Below, one piece after another: positions 1 through 8,590 of a stretch of DNA of 64,000 bases. The DNA lies in the NCBI RefSeq assembly GCF_011299595.1, contig NZ_CP049867.1, positions 2,480,001-2,544,000 on the forward strand, read 5' to 3'. The notes below the pieces were generated by a model, which did not search any database, was not told where the DNA came from, and saw only the letters and a list, made by a program, of their open reading frames with translations. The stretch comes from Nocardioides sp. HDW12B. GTDB lineage: Bacteria > Actinomycetota > Actinomycetes > Propionibacteriales > Nocardioidaceae. The stretch's first letter is position 1. Every line of letters starts with the position of its first letter. A program made the translations under genes and the position numbers.

Positions 1-264
1 GCTCTTCCAGCGGGTCAGGGTGAAGAACACGGCTGCGAGCATCACGACGAAGCCGATGACGCCGAGCCAGGGCAGGCTCATCACGGCGCCCGACATCAAG
101 AGCACGATGCCGACGACGAAAGCGGTCACGCCGAGGGCGATGGCGCGTCGCTGGTGCTGGCGGACCTTCGTGCCTCGTAGGGTCGAGGCCAGCTTGGGGT
201 CCTCGGCCACGAGCGCGCGCTCCATCTGCTCCAGCAAACGCAACTCTTCTTCTGAGAGCGGCAC
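1..264 (-). CDS. DUF3040 membrane protein, C-terminus cut by window edge
   Basis: Reading leftward from a GTG at 264, the 88 visible codons encode MPLSEEELRLLEQMERAL, then an acidic-to-basic amphipathic segment and two hydrophobic stretches (about residues 44-62 and 65-82). This is the standard DUF3040 layout: a cytosolic N-terminal helix plus two membrane helices. AGGAGG lies five bases before the GTG and fixes the start. The 3' end is beyond base 1. In actinobacteria this family sits next to mraZ and the division/cell-wall (dcw) cluster (Rv2169c in M. tuberculosis), so that cluster may lie just left of the window. The function is unknown. Confidence 0.85.
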   Translation of the reverse strand, partial: MPLSEEELRLLEQMERALVAEDPKLASTLRGTKVRQHQRRAIALGVTAFVVGIVLLMSGAVMSLPWLGVIGFVVMLAAVFFTLTRWKS

Positions 265-344
265 GTCATCCTCCTGTCGGACCCGGTCCTGTTCAGAGTC
301 TAGGCACCCATGCCACACGGCGGTAGCCGAGCATCGAAAATCTC

Positions 345-1583
345 CTACCCAGAACGTGGTACGCGTCTCCCCAGGAGGGAAGCCGGCTGGACCGCACGGG
401 CCCCGAAGCGGGACACCGCGCGGTCGACGGCCTGGTCGGCCTCGGACCAGCCCTGGTCGCGCTCACCGAGCACGAGCTGGCGGAACACCTGCGCGCGCGG
501 CTGGAGGCCCTCGACCCGGACGCCGACGAGACGGATGCGGGCCCGCTGCAGGCCCAGCCCCCGGAACAGGGCGACTGCCGTCTCGTAGATCTCCCCGGTG
601 ACGTCGGTGGGTTCGGGGCGGGTGCGCGAGCGGGTGATCGTGGTGAAGTCGGCGAACCGGACCTTGATGGTGACGGTGCGGCCCGCCACGGCGGCGGCAC
701 GCAGTCGAGCGGCCACGCCGACGGTCAGGTGCAGCAGCTCGCGCAGCACGACCTCGGGGTCGTCGGTGTCGCGGCCGAACGTCTCGTCGGAGCCGATGCT
801 CTTGTCCGGCCCCTCCGCGTCGTGGCGCCGGGCGACGACCATCCGGCTGTCCTCGCCCCAGGCGTAGCGGTGCAGCTGCAGCCCCAGCGCCTGGCCGAGG
901 GCGCGCTGCAGGGTCGGCCGCGGGGTGTGCGCGAGGTCGCCCACGGTGTGCAGCCCGAGGCGGTGCAGCTGCTCGCCGGTCTTCGGCCCCACTCCCCAGA
1001 GCTCGGTCACGGCGAGCGGGTGCAGGAAGGAGGTGACCTGGTCCGGGGGTACGACGACCACGCCGTCGGGCTTGGCGCGCCGGCTGGCGATCTTGGCCAC
1101 CCCGACGGTGCCGGCCACCCCGACCGAGCAGGCGATCCCCTGCTCGTCGGCGACGCGGGCCCGGATCAGCTCGGCCACGTCGACCGGGCCACCGAGCCGG
1201 CGCGAGGCACCGGAGACGTCGAGGAACGCCTCGTCCAGCGAGAGCGCCTCGACGGCCGGGGTGACGCGCCGGAAGATCTCCATCACCGAGATCGAGACGG
1301 TGGTGAACAGGTCGTAGTCGGGGCGGATGACCAGGGCCGTCGGACAGAGCCTGCGGGCCCGGGTCATCGGGATCCCCGATCGCACCCCGCTCGTCCGGGC
1401 GGCGTAGCTGGCCGAGAGCACCACGCCCCGGTCACCGCCGCCGACGACCACCGGCCGGTCCCGCAGCTCGGGCCGGTCGCGGGTCATCACCGCCGCGTAG
1501 AAGGCGTCCATGTCGACGTGCAGGTAGGGACAGTCCTCGGACGTGACAGGCGCCGGGGCCCGGGCGTCGCCCGCCCCGCTCAT
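345..1583 (-). CDS. dinB: DNA polymerase IV (Y-family, DinB)
   Basis: This is a 412-aa Y-family translesion polymerase. Residues 21-28 read LHVDMDAF, with the first metal-binding Asp at 24. SLDEAF at 115-120 supplies the second acidic pair (D117, E118). The GVAGTVGVAKIASRRAKPDG stretch is the helix-hairpin-helix/thumb region, and a little-finger domain completes the usual length. It reads leftward at the end of a damage-response block that contains the replicative-type polymerase DnaE2. No imuB is seen here, so DinB is the only Y-family polymerase in the block. Whether it shares the LexA-controlled transcript is inferred, not shown. Confidence 0.95.
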   Translation of the reverse strand: MSGAGDARAPAPVTSEDCPYLHVDMDAFYAAVMTRDRPELRDRPVVVGGGDRGVVLSASYAARTSGVRSGIPMTRARRLCPTALVIRPDYDLFTTVSISVMEIFRRVTPAVEALSLDEAFLDVSGASRRLGGPVDVAELIRARVADEQGIACSVGVAGTVGVAKIASRRAKPDGVVVVPPDQVTSFLHPLAVTELWGVGPKTGEQLHRLGLHTVGDLAHTPRPTLQRALGQALGLQLHRYAWGEDSRMVVARRHDAEGPDKSIGSDETFGRDTDDPEVVLRELLHLTVGVAARLRAAAVAGRTVTIKVRFADFTTITRSRTRPEPTDVTGEIYETAVALFRGLGLQRARIRLVGVRVEGLQPRAQVFRQLVLGERDQGWSEADQAVDRAVSRFGARAVQPASLLGRRVPRSG

Positions 1584-1652
1584 GCCGACCTGCCGGACGT
1601 GCGCGCAGCCCGGCGGTCGCGACCGCTCCGAGCAGCCGCCTGCGGGGGACGC

Positions 1653-2429
1653 TCAGTCGCCGCGACGGGCCAGGGCGTGGACCTGGGTGGCGAGGGCGAG
1701 GTACTCCGGACGGGTCGAGACCGCCTGCTCCAGCGACGCGAGGGCGGCTGCGGCCCCCGGCTCGAGGTCGACCAGGGAGCTGGGCACGAGGTCGCCGAAC
1801 ACCCGGACGGCGTGGAGGGTGGGCTCGCCCAGCCCGACCTCGGCGAGCAGCGACCGGATCTCCTCGGCGGTGAAGCGGCGCGGACCGGTGGTCTCGCCGA
1901 TCGTGCCGGCGTCGGTGGTGCCGTCGGCGTCGAGCAGCTCGTGGGCCTGCCGGAAGTGGCCGGCCATGGCCCGGGCGAGCACAGCGGCGTGCCGCTGGCT
2001 GACCAGCAGGCTGAGCGTGCCTCCGGGCCGCAGCACGTCGTGGATCGAGGCGAGCGCGGCGCGCGGGTCGTCGACCACCTCGAGCACCCCGTGGCAGAGC
2101 ACGACGTCGGCGCCGTCGGCCGGCGCGAGGTCGGCGAGGGTGGCCAGGTCGCCCTGGACGCCGCGGACACGGTCGGCGACGCCCGCCTCCGCGGAGCGGC
2201 GAGCGAGCGTGGCGAGGGCGTCGGGGCTGGGGTCGACGACCACCACGTGGTGGCCCAGCTCGGCCACCCCGACGGCGAACCCGCCCGTGCCGCCCCCGAT
2301 GTCGAGGACCTCGAGCGGCTCGTCCTGCCCGAGCAGCGGCCGCAGGGCGTCCCAGACGACGGCGGTGCGGGCAGAGCTGCGACGGTGGTGGGCGCTCTGC
2401 GTGGAGCGCGCGCTGCCCGGGGCCGACAT
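1653..2429 (-). CDS. Class I SAM-dependent methyltransferase
   Basis: The 258-aa protein starts at the ATG at 2429 (MSAPGSARS). VLDIGGGTGGFAVGVAELG is the glycine-rich SAM-binding motif I of a Rossmann methyltransferase. VVVVDPSPDAL is the post-I acidic strand end and VVLCHGVLEVVDDP resembles motif II/III of the Methyltransf_11 group. The substrate cannot be read from sequence. It lies between dnaE2 (82 bases upstream) and dinB (69 bases downstream) in the same direction. I recall a methyltransferase next to dinB/HEPN genes in other actinobacteria, but a role in repair is unproven. Confidence 0.85.
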   Translation of the reverse strand: MSAPGSARSTQSAHHRRSSARTAVVWDALRPLLGQDEPLEVLDIGGGTGGFAVGVAELGHHVVVVDPSPDALATLARRSAEAGVADRVRGVQGDLATLADLAPADGADVVLCHGVLEVVDDPRAALASIHDVLRPGGTLSLLVSQRHAAVLARAMAGHFRQAHELLDADGTTDAGTIGETTGPRRFTAEEIRSLLAEVGLGEPTLHAVRVFGDLVPSSLVDLEPGAAAALASLEQAVSTRPEYLALATQVHALARRGD

Positions 2430-2511
2430 GGCGCCCACCCTAGTGCCCCGCTCCCGGACGCCGGCGCGGGCGCGGCTGCGGCTGCAGCTGGTGGTGCGGG
2501 GGCCGGCGCCC

Positions 2512-5500
2512 TCACTGCCCCGAGCTCCCCGGCGAGGAGTGCCACAGCTTGCGTGGCGCCGAGGCCGGGGAGTCACCGGCCGGCGTGACGTCGGCGTACG
2601 GCGAGAGCCGGAAGCCGGTCGAGTGGACCAGCACCCGCCGCACGCCGTCGGCCGCACCCTCAGACCCGTCCGCCCGGTCCGCCTGCTCGGCGGCAGGCGG
2701 TGCCATCAGCCGCTGCACCGCGGGGGTGCCCCCCGCGCGCCAGGCGGTGCGCACCTCCCCCAGCTCCCAGCACCCGGTGGCCCGCACGGAGACGCCGCGA
2801 CGACCGGTGCGCCGCAGGTCACCGCGCACCAGCAGCAGCCAGGACCCGAAGACCGTCGAGGCGTAGGGAGCGAGGGCGTCCTCGAAGAAGGTGGCGTCGA
2901 CGGGCCCGGTGGCGTCGTCGAGGGTCAGGAACACGACCCGACGACCGGAGCGGATGGGCGGGGTCTGTGTCGCCACCTTGACCCCGGCCACGAGGAGCTC
3001 GGCTCGGCTGCGCTGCTCCAGCAGGCCTGCTGCCCGCGTGACGCCGAGGGCCTCCAGCACGTCGGCGTAGGACTCCATGACGTGACGGCTGGCGTCGAGC
3101 CCCAGGATCTCCAGCTCGGCCTGCACCCGCTCCTCCCGGTCGAGCTCGGGCAGACCGCTGACCTCGCCGGTGTGCAGCGCCTCCGCCGGGGCGTCGCCGA
3201 GGTCGAGAGTCAGCTGGACCGAGTCGACGGGCTCGGGCACCGCGGCGGCGCGGGACTGCGACCGGGCGGCCGCCCACACGCCGCCGCGCTCGGACGTCTC
3301 CCCCCGCTCGCGGGCGGCGTCGCGGTTGCGGGGGTCGCTGCTGTTGCGCGAGGCGGCCTCGTCGAGCCGCACCTCGGCCGTGGTGCGGGCGCGGGGTGTG
3401 CCGGACCAGGCGAGCGCGCGGCTGGTGCGGCCGGCGCGGACGGCGTTGCGGCCGGCCCGGCGGGTCGCGCGGGTGTAGCGGTCGAGGTCGGAGACCTGCA
3501 GCAGCAGGTCGCGACGGGTCACCCGGCCGCGGGCCGCGAGACCGCCGCCGTCACCGATGCCGTAGATCCGGTCGAACGCACCCGCCAGCACCAGCCGCTC
3601 CGCGACCGGGCGTGAGACCCGGGCGCGCTGCCAGAAGTCGGACAGCGACGCGTAGGGCCGCGCCGCCACCACCCGGGCGACCTCGGCCTCGGAGATGCCC
3701 GTGACCTCCGCCAGCGCGAGCCGGATGCCGTAGCGGACCGGGCGGCCCCCCGCCTCCGGGTCCGGGTCCGCGTCCGGGTCCGGGTCCGCGTCCGGGTCCG
3801 CGTCGAGCCGCTCCACGACGTACGTCGCCCCGCTGGCGTCGACGTCGAGGCCGAGGACCGCCACGCCGAAGTGGCGGGCGTCGTCGAGGATCAGCCGCTT
3901 CGGGTACATCCCGGGGTCGTGGGTGAGCACCCCGGCGAGGAAGTGCGCGGTGTGGTGGGTCTTCAACCAGGCCGACTGGTAGGTCGGCAGCGCGAACGCC
4001 GCCGCGTGGGCCTTGCAGAACCCGAACGAGCCGAAGGCCTTCAGGACGGCCCAGACGGCGTCCACCACGTGGCGGGAGTAGCCGCGCCCCATCGCGCGGG
4101 GCACGAACCAGAGCCTGGTCCGGGCCATGCCGTCGGTGTCGCCGAGGGCGCGGCGGGCCTCGTCGGCCTCGGCCAGGGTGCACCCGGCGAACAGCGCGAT
4201 GATCTCGATGACCTGCTCGTGGTAGACGACCACGCCGCGGGTCTCGCGCAGGATCGGGCGCAAATCCTCGTGGAGGTAGGTGGGCATCCGCCACCCCTGC
4301 TTGGCCTCCAGGTAGGGCGTGATCATGTCGCTCTTGACCGGACCGGGCCGGAACAGCGAGATGTCGGTGATGACGTCGGTGAAGCTGTCGAGGCCGGACT
4401 TCCCGACCAGCTCGCGCTGCCCGGGCGACTCGATCTGGAAGCAGCCCAGGGTGCGCGAGGAGCTGATGAGCTCGTAGGTAGGCCGGTCGTCGAAGGCCAC
4501 CTGGGCCTCGTCGTCGAGGTCGACCTCGACGCCGTCGACCCGGCGGATCTCGGCCACCGCGTGCGCCATCGCCGACTGCATGCGGATGCCGAGCACGTCG
4601 AGCTTGAGCAGCCCGAGGTCCTCGACGTCGTCCTTGTCGAACTGGCTCATCGGGTAGCCGGCCCAGCTCGCCTCCACCGGGGTGCGGTCGAGCAGGGTGG
4701 CGTCGGAGAGCAGCACGCCACAGGGGTGCATCGCGACGTGGCGGGGCAGCCCGTCGAGCCGCTCCGCGAGGCGGAACAGCAGTCCGAGCCTCTCCTCCCC
4801 CAGCCCCGAGGCCCGCAGCTCGGGCAGCTCGCGCAACGCCGCCCGGGCGTCCCGCGCCCGGATGTGGGGGAACGCCTTGGCGATCGCGTCGATCTCCCCG
4901 CCGGGCATCCCGAGGGCGGCGCCGACGTCGCGGATGGCGTGGCGGACCCGGTAGGTGTCCATCATCGAGACCGCGACGCACCGCTCGCCGCCGTAGCGGT
5001 CGAGGATCGCGTCGTAGACCTCGAGGCGGCGCTCGGACTCCACGTCGACGTCGATGTCGGGCAGGGCCCGGCGCAGCGGGGAGAGGAAGCGCTCCATGAG
5101 GAGGCCGTGGCGCATCGGGTCGATGCCGGACACCCCGAGGAGGTAGTTGACCAGGCTGCCGGCCCCCGACCCGCGCGCGGCCGAGCGGATGCCCAGGTCG
5201 CGAACCATGCCGCAGACGTCGGCGACGGTGAGGAAGTAGGAGGCGTAGCCGAGACCGCCGACGACCTGCAGCTCGTCCTCGAGCCGCTTCCAGATGCGCT
5301 GGCGCGGCGCCGTGCCGTAGCGCCGGCCGATCCCGGCCTCGCAACGCACGCGCAGCACCTCGTCGGCGCCACGGTGCCGGGCCCCGGGGTCGGTCACCTC
5401 CAGCTCGGGGAGGTGCACCTCGCCCAGCCCGAGGTCGGCGCGCGGGTCGAGCGCGCACCGCTCGGCCACCGCACGGGTGCGGGCCAGCAGGGAGCGGGCG

Positions 5501-6375
5501 GCCGACCTGCCGCGGCCCGTCCCGGCCAGGCGGCAGACCTCCTCGGCCACCTCGGCCATCTCCTTGCCGGACTTGAGGAACCCCTCGGCGTTGGCCCGGT
5601 CGACGTGGCGGACGTCGAGCGGCACCAGGCGGCGGGCGGCGTCGAGGACGTCGACCGTCACCGCGTCGGTGCGGTCGGCGTAGCGCACCGCGTTGCTCAG
5701 CACCACGCCTGCTCCGGCCGTCGTGGCCAGGCCGGCCATCCGGGCCGCGTGGGAGGCCGAGGTGGGCCCGTTGCCCGCGACCCGGTGGTTGACCAGCTCG
5801 ACCAGGACGTCGGTGGGTCCGAGCAGCTCGCGCCACCGGTCGAGCACCGCCCGACCGCGGTCGGGGCGCTGCGCCGCGACGGCGGCCCCGACCTCGGACG
5901 CCGGCCCGAGCAGGGCCAGCACCCCGCGCCCGGCGGCGTGCTCCGCGACGAGGTCGAGGGAGCACACCGGCTCGCCCCGCTGCCCGGCGAGGTGGGTGGC
6001 GGAGACGAGCCGGCAGAGGGCGGCCCAGCCCGAGCGGTCGGTGGCCAGGAACGTGACCCGCGGCAGGCGACGGTCCCGGAAGGCGCCGCCCCGCGTGGGG
6101 CTCCGGACCGGTGTCCGCGCCTCCTCGCGGGACCACGGCCCCGGCACCAGTCCGCTGGGCGCCAGCGCGAGGTCGACGCCCAGGACCGGCTTGAGGCCGG
6201 CCGCGAGGCAGGCCTTGGCGAAGCGGACGGCGCCGTAGGTGCCGTCACGGTCGGTGAGGGCCAGCGTGTCCATCTCGTGCTCGAGCGCCCGCTCCACGAG
6301 CACCCCCGGAGGGGAGGCCCCGTGGCGCAGCGAGAAGCCCGACGCCACGTGGAGGTGGACGAAGGGGTCACCCAC
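2512..6375 (-). CDS. dnaE2: Error-prone DNA polymerase III alpha subunit DnaE2
   Basis: A 1287-aa C-family polymerase for damage-induced mutagenic synthesis. The N-terminal PHP domain begins FVHLHVASGFSLRHGASPP. LPDIDVDVESERR carries the palm catalytic aspartates and KLDVLGIRMQSAM follows. A helix-hairpin-helix and an OB-fold finish the protein. I chose the GTG at 6375, five bases after the HEPN gene stop, because the PHP motif starts immediately; the longer open frame upstream has no family similarity. Oddities are an Asp/Pro hexamer-repeat tract near residues 858-874 and a basic, low-complexity linker around 960-1050. A QLTLDL segment after the linker resembles a beta-clamp motif. imuA and imuB, the usual partners, are absent nearby. 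Confidence 0.95.
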   Translation of the reverse strand: MGDPFVHLHVASGFSLRHGASPPGVLVERALEHEMDTLALTDRDGTYGAVRFAKACLAAGLKPVLGVDLALAPSGLVPGPWSREEARTPVRSPTRGGAFRDRRLPRVTFLATDRSGWAALCRLVSATHLAGQRGEPVCSLDLVAEHAAGRGVLALLGPASEVGAAVAAQRPDRGRAVLDRWRELLGPTDVLVELVNHRVAGNGPTSASHAARMAGLATTAGAGVVLSNAVRYADRTDAVTVDVLDAARRLVPLDVRHVDRANAEGFLKSGKEMAEVAEEVCRLAGTGRGRSAARSLLARTRAVAERCALDPRADLGLGEVHLPELEVTDPGARHRGADEVLRVRCEAGIGRRYGTAPRQRIWKRLEDELQVVGGLGYASYFLTVADVCGMVRDLGIRSAARGSGAGSLVNYLLGVSGIDPMRHGLLMERFLSPLRRALPDIDVDVESERRLEVYDAILDRYGGERCVAVSMMDTYRVRHAIRDVGAALGMPGGEIDAIAKAFPHIRARDARAALRELPELRASGLGEERLGLLFRLAERLDGLPRHVAMHPCGVLLSDATLLDRTPVEASWAGYPMSQFDKDDVEDLGLLKLDVLGIRMQSAMAHAVAEIRRVDGVEVDLDDEAQVAFDDRPTYELISSSRTLGCFQIESPGQRELVGKSGLDSFTDVITDISLFRPGPVKSDMITPYLEAKQGWRMPTYLHEDLRPILRETRGVVVYHEQVIEIIALFAGCTLAEADEARRALGDTDGMARTRLWFVPRAMGRGYSRHVVDAVWAVLKAFGSFGFCKAHAAAFALPTYQSAWLKTHHTAHFLAGVLTHDPGMYPKRLILDDARHFGVAVLGLDVDASGATYVVERLDADPDADPDPDADPDPEAGGRPVRYGIRLALAEVTGISEAEVARVVAARPYASLSDFWQRARVSRPVAERLVLAGAFDRIYGIGDGGGLAARGRVTRRDLLLQVSDLDRYTRATRRAGRNAVRAGRTSRALAWSGTPRARTTAEVRLDEAASRNSSDPRNRDAARERGETSERGGVWAAARSQSRAAAVPEPVDSVQLTLDLGDAPAEALHTGEVSGLPELDREERVQAELEILGLDASRHVMESYADVLEALGVTRAAGLLEQRSRAELLVAGVKVATQTPPIRSGRRVVFLTLDDATGPVDATFFEDALAPYASTVFGSWLLLVRGDLRRTGRRGVSVRATGCWELGEVRTAWRAGGTPAVQRLMAPPAAEQADRADGSEGAADGVRRVLVHSTGFRLSPYADVTPAGDSPASAPRKLWHSSPGSSGQ
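3755..3802. repeat. Eight hexanucleotide repeats (TCCGGG/TCCGCG) inside dnaE2
   Basis: Eight consecutive hexamers alternate TCCGGG and TCCGCG. On the coding (minus) strand they encode a 16-residue Asp-Pro/Asp-Ala tract between the polymerase core and the HhH region of DnaE2. The units keep the reading frame, so copy-number change would only lengthen or shorten an acidic linker. Confidence 0.9.
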
Positions 6376-6380
6376 CTGGC

Positions 6381-6890
6381 TCAGCCCACCTGGACCAGCG
6401 TGGCCGGGATCGGCACGTGCCGGGTGAGACCGAGCGACTCCTCGACAATGCCGAGGAAGCGGTCGGCGTCGCGGACCAGGTCGTCGGCCTCCCGCTCGGT
6501 GACCGCGCGTCGGGAGCCGGCCTCGGCCGCGGCGCGCTTCGCCGCGCCCGCCGAGAAGAACGCGGCCCACTCGGCGAGCTCCGGAGCCACCTCGGCCAGC
6601 AGCACCCAGGCGTTGCGCTGGGCCCGGGCGCGTCCCCGGACCGGGGCGGTCGGCCGGGCGCGGGCGGCGAGCAGCGCGGCGGTGGCCCGCAGCGCCGCGA
6701 CGTGGGCGGTGGCGTAGCGCATGCCCACGTCGGGGGCCGTGATCGCCTCCTGCAGGGACGTCGCCGCCCGCGCGAGGTAGGCGAAGGTGGCGGCCGGCAC
6801 GTCGAACCCCGACAGCCCGGGCGGCGGACCGGCGGGCGTCGTGGGCGTCGTGGCGGTGGTGGGCGCCGCGGGTGCGGCGAGCGACGTCAC
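6381..6890 (-). CDS. SAV_6107-family HEPN domain protein
   Basis: The 169-aa protein starts at the GTG at 6890, five bases after the DUF6504 stop and five bases before the dnaE2 start, so the three genes look co-transcribed. The first 25 residues are Ala/Pro/Thr-rich. The rest is all-helical and matches, from memory, the actinobacterial family annotated as SAV_6107 HEPN. R58-YATA-H63 fits the Rx4-6H signature of HEPN ribonucleases, but this may be chance because I cannot place it on the structure. The function is unknown; the context suggests a damage-response role. Confidence 0.85.
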   Translation of the reverse strand: MTSLAAPAAPTTATTPTTPAGPPPGLSGFDVPAATFAYLARAATSLQEAITAPDVGMRYATAHVAALRATAALLAARARPTAPVRGRARAQRNAWVLLAEVAPELAEWAAFFSAGAAKRAAAEAGSRRAVTEREADDLVRDADRFLGIVEESLGLTRHVPIPATLVQVG

Positions 6891-6895
6891 GGCGA

Positions 6896-7291
6896 TCAGT
6901 CCCAGCACCGGGTGAGGAGCCAGCTGCCCTGGGCCCAGTCGAAGACGAGGTCGAACACGCCCCGCCCGGTGGCCGCCCCGCGACCGGCCTCGACGCGCCA
7001 GACCTCCCGCTGCGCCAGCAGGTCGGACACGGACGCGCCGCCCGTGCCGGTCCCGCCGGTCCCCGTGCCTGCGGGAGTGCCCGCCGGGGCGCTCGCCCCC
7101 GGGTCGGCGCCCAGCACCGGAGCCACCTCGCGCGACTGCCACCAGGCTCCGGTCTCGCGCCAGTGACCGACGACGTCGTACACCTTCCACAGCCGGCCGT
7201 GCCACAGGAACTGCTCCGGCCCCTCCACCGGGCCCTGCTCGCCCGTCACCATCCCTCGTCGCACCTCGACCGGGTCGTCGTACCTGCGCAT
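6896..7291 (-). CDS. DUF6504 family protein
   Basis: The 131-aa protein begins MRRYDDPVEVRRG and contains FLWHGRLWKVYDVVGHWRETGAWW, typical of DUF6504, and ends DFVFDW-like with DLVFDWAQGSWLLTRCWD. GGAGG eight bases upstream selects the ATG at 7291 over an in-frame ATG 45 bases earlier. Compared with the compact family core it carries a Gly/Thr/Pro-rich insert around residues 58-80. In actinobacteria this small protein is commonly found beside dnaE2 or Y-family polymerase genes. It is the first gene after the LexA box, so it probably heads the cassette. Its molecular role is unknown. Confidence 0.85.
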   Translation of the reverse strand: MRRYDDPVEVRRGMVTGEQGPVEGPEQFLWHGRLWKVYDVVGHWRETGAWWQSREVAPVLGADPGASAPAGTPAGTGTGGTGTGGASVSDLLAQREVWRVEAGRGAATGRGVFDLVFDWAQGSWLLTRCWD

Positions 7292-7433
7292 GCGCGCCAC
7301 CTCCACCGTCTCCACCGTCTCGACCGACCCCTCCACCGACCCCGACCGGCGCCGACCGACGCCGCCCCGCCCGTCCGTGCGTCGTGGCAGGGTGTCCGGT
7401 GGGAGTGGGGGTCGAGGTCACTCCCACCGGATC

Positions 7434-7453
7434 GTTCGAACAGGTGTTCGAAC
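7434..7453. promoter_or_regulatory. LexA (SOS) box upstream of the DUF6504-HEPN-dnaE2 cassette
   Basis: GTTCGAACAGGTGTTCGAAC contains CGAAC-AGGT-GTTCG, the Gram-positive/actinobacterial LexA operator (CGAACnnnnGTTCG). The two arms GTTCGAAC are themselves palindromes, so the site is unusually symmetric. It lies about 145 bases before the DUF6504 start and about 64 bases before the divergent YbaK-family gene, so either or both could be repressed by LexA. The surrounding sequence is about the least GC-rich part of this intergenic stretch. Confidence 0.85.
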
Positions 7454-7516
7454 AATCCGAAGGTACACCCCACCCCCGACACCACGTCAACACGTCGCCG
7501 GCCCCCTGGAGAACTC

Positions 7517-8041
7517 GTGACCAGCGCCCCGCCCCCTGGCTCCTCCCCCGACCCCACCGACCACGCCGGGCCCCGTGCACACCCGGGCATGGCGGCCTTC
7601 CGCGCCGCCTGGACCGCGGCGGGCGGCACCGGCCGCATCGTGGTGCTGCCCGACACGGTCCACACCGCCGTGCTCGCCGCGGCGGCGCTCGGGTGCGAGG
7701 TCGGGGCGATCGCGAACAGCCTGCTGTTCGACGCCGCGGGCTCCCCTGTGCTGCTCCTGACCAGCGGCGCCCACCGGGTCGACACCGCCAAGGTCGCCGC
7801 CGAGCAGGGTCTGCCGCCGCTGACCCGGGCGAAGCCCGACTTCGTGCGCGCCCACACCGGCCAGGTGATCGGCGGCGTCTCCCCCCTCGCGCACCCGGCC
7901 CCGGTGCCGACGTACCTCGACACCGCGCTGCGGCAGTACCCCGAGATCTGGGCCGCGGCCGGGCACCCCGCCTCCGTCTTCAGCACGACGTACGACGAGC
8001 TGCGGCGCATGACCGGGGCCACCGAGATCACGGTCAACTGA
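7517..8041 (+). CDS. YbaK/EbsC family aminoacyl-tRNA deacylase-like protein
   Basis: 174 aa from the GTG at 7517. The fold-defining segments are VHTAVLAAAALGCEVGAIANSLLF near the N-terminus, then TSGAHRVDTAKVAAEQG and the closing VIGGVSPLAHPAP loop, all typical of the YbaK/ProX family that hydrolyses mischarged tRNA in trans. The N-terminal 25 residues are Pro/Ser-rich and outside the domain. It is transcribed away from the dnaE2 cassette, with the LexA box in the shared intergenic region. The specific tRNA substrate cannot be told from sequence. Confidence 0.85.
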   Translation: MTSAPPPGSSPDPTDHAGPRAHPGMAAFRAAWTAAGGTGRIVVLPDTVHTAVLAAAALGCEVGAIANSLLFDAAGSPVLLLTSGAHRVDTAKVAAEQGLPPLTRAKPDFVRAHTGQVIGGVSPLAHPAPVPTYLDTALRQYPEIWAAAGHPASVFSTTYDELRRMTGATEITVN

Positions 8042-8107
8042 CCCCGGCGACCACGGGATCGCCCCGGGATCGCCGCGAGGTGCAACGTCGGGGCGTCCTC
8101 GGACGAC

Positions 8108-8590
8108 ATGAGGGGTGTGACCCACCCGATGCGAAGCAGCCAGGAGCCCTCGGCGCTCGAGGAGACCTACCTCGAGCTGCGGCTCCCCCTGCTCAGGCTC
8201 GCCTTCCTGCTGACCGGGTCCCGCGAGACGGCCGAGGACCTCGTGCAGACGGCCTTCGCGGACGCCCAGCCGCGCTGGGAGCAGATCCTCGACCCTCCGG
8301 CCTACCTGCGCCGCACCGTCGTCAACCGGGCCAAGGACGGCCAGCGTCGTGCTTACCGGCGACGACGGCTGACGCGGGTGGAGCGTGAACCGGTCACGTC
8401 GATCCCCGAGCTCGACGAGACCTGGGCGCTCATCACGCGCCTGCCCGCCGCCCAGCGGGCCGTCGTCGTCCTCCACTACTACGAGGACCTCGCCCTGGTG
8501 GAGATCAGCCAGCTGCTCGACCGCCCGCCGAGCACCGTGCGCTCCGACCTCCGCCGCGCGCACGCCCGCCTCCGAAAGGACCTGTCATGA
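8108..8590 (+). CDS. SigE-family ECF RNA polymerase sigma factor
   Basis: A short sigma-70 relative of up to 160 aa. Region 2 is LRLAFLLTGSRETAEDLVQTAFADA and region 4 is LPAAQRAVVVLHYYEDLALVEISQLL with the recognition helix DRPPSTVRSDLRRAHARLR. This spacing and the LxxLAFLLTGD-like opening are typical of the SigE family of actinobacterial ECF factors. The start is uncertain among 8108, 8117 and 8129; homologues usually begin near MRSSQEPSALEE. It overlaps the next gene by four bases (ATGA), the usual arrangement with a membrane-bound partner. Confidence 0.9.
   Translation: MRGVTHPMRSSQEPSALEETYLELRLPLLRLAFLLTGSRETAEDLVQTAFADAQPRWEQILDPPAYLRRTVVNRAKDGQRRAYRRRRLTRVEREPVTSIPELDETWALITRLPAAQRAVVVLHYYEDLALVEISQLLDRPPSTVRSDLRRAHARLRKDLS

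Noticed and set aside
6376-6570. N-terminal extension of the dnaE2 frame up to 6570
   Set aside because: It overlaps the HEPN gene on the same strand in another frame and is Arg/Gly-rich non-homologous sequence; the PHP domain starts right at 6375.
3871-6717. Long open frame (about 950 codons) on the plus strand opposite dnaE2
   Set aside because: It is the antisense of a GC3-biased gene, has low-complexity Gly/Val/Asp/His composition and no recognisable domain; dnaE2 on the other strand is certain.
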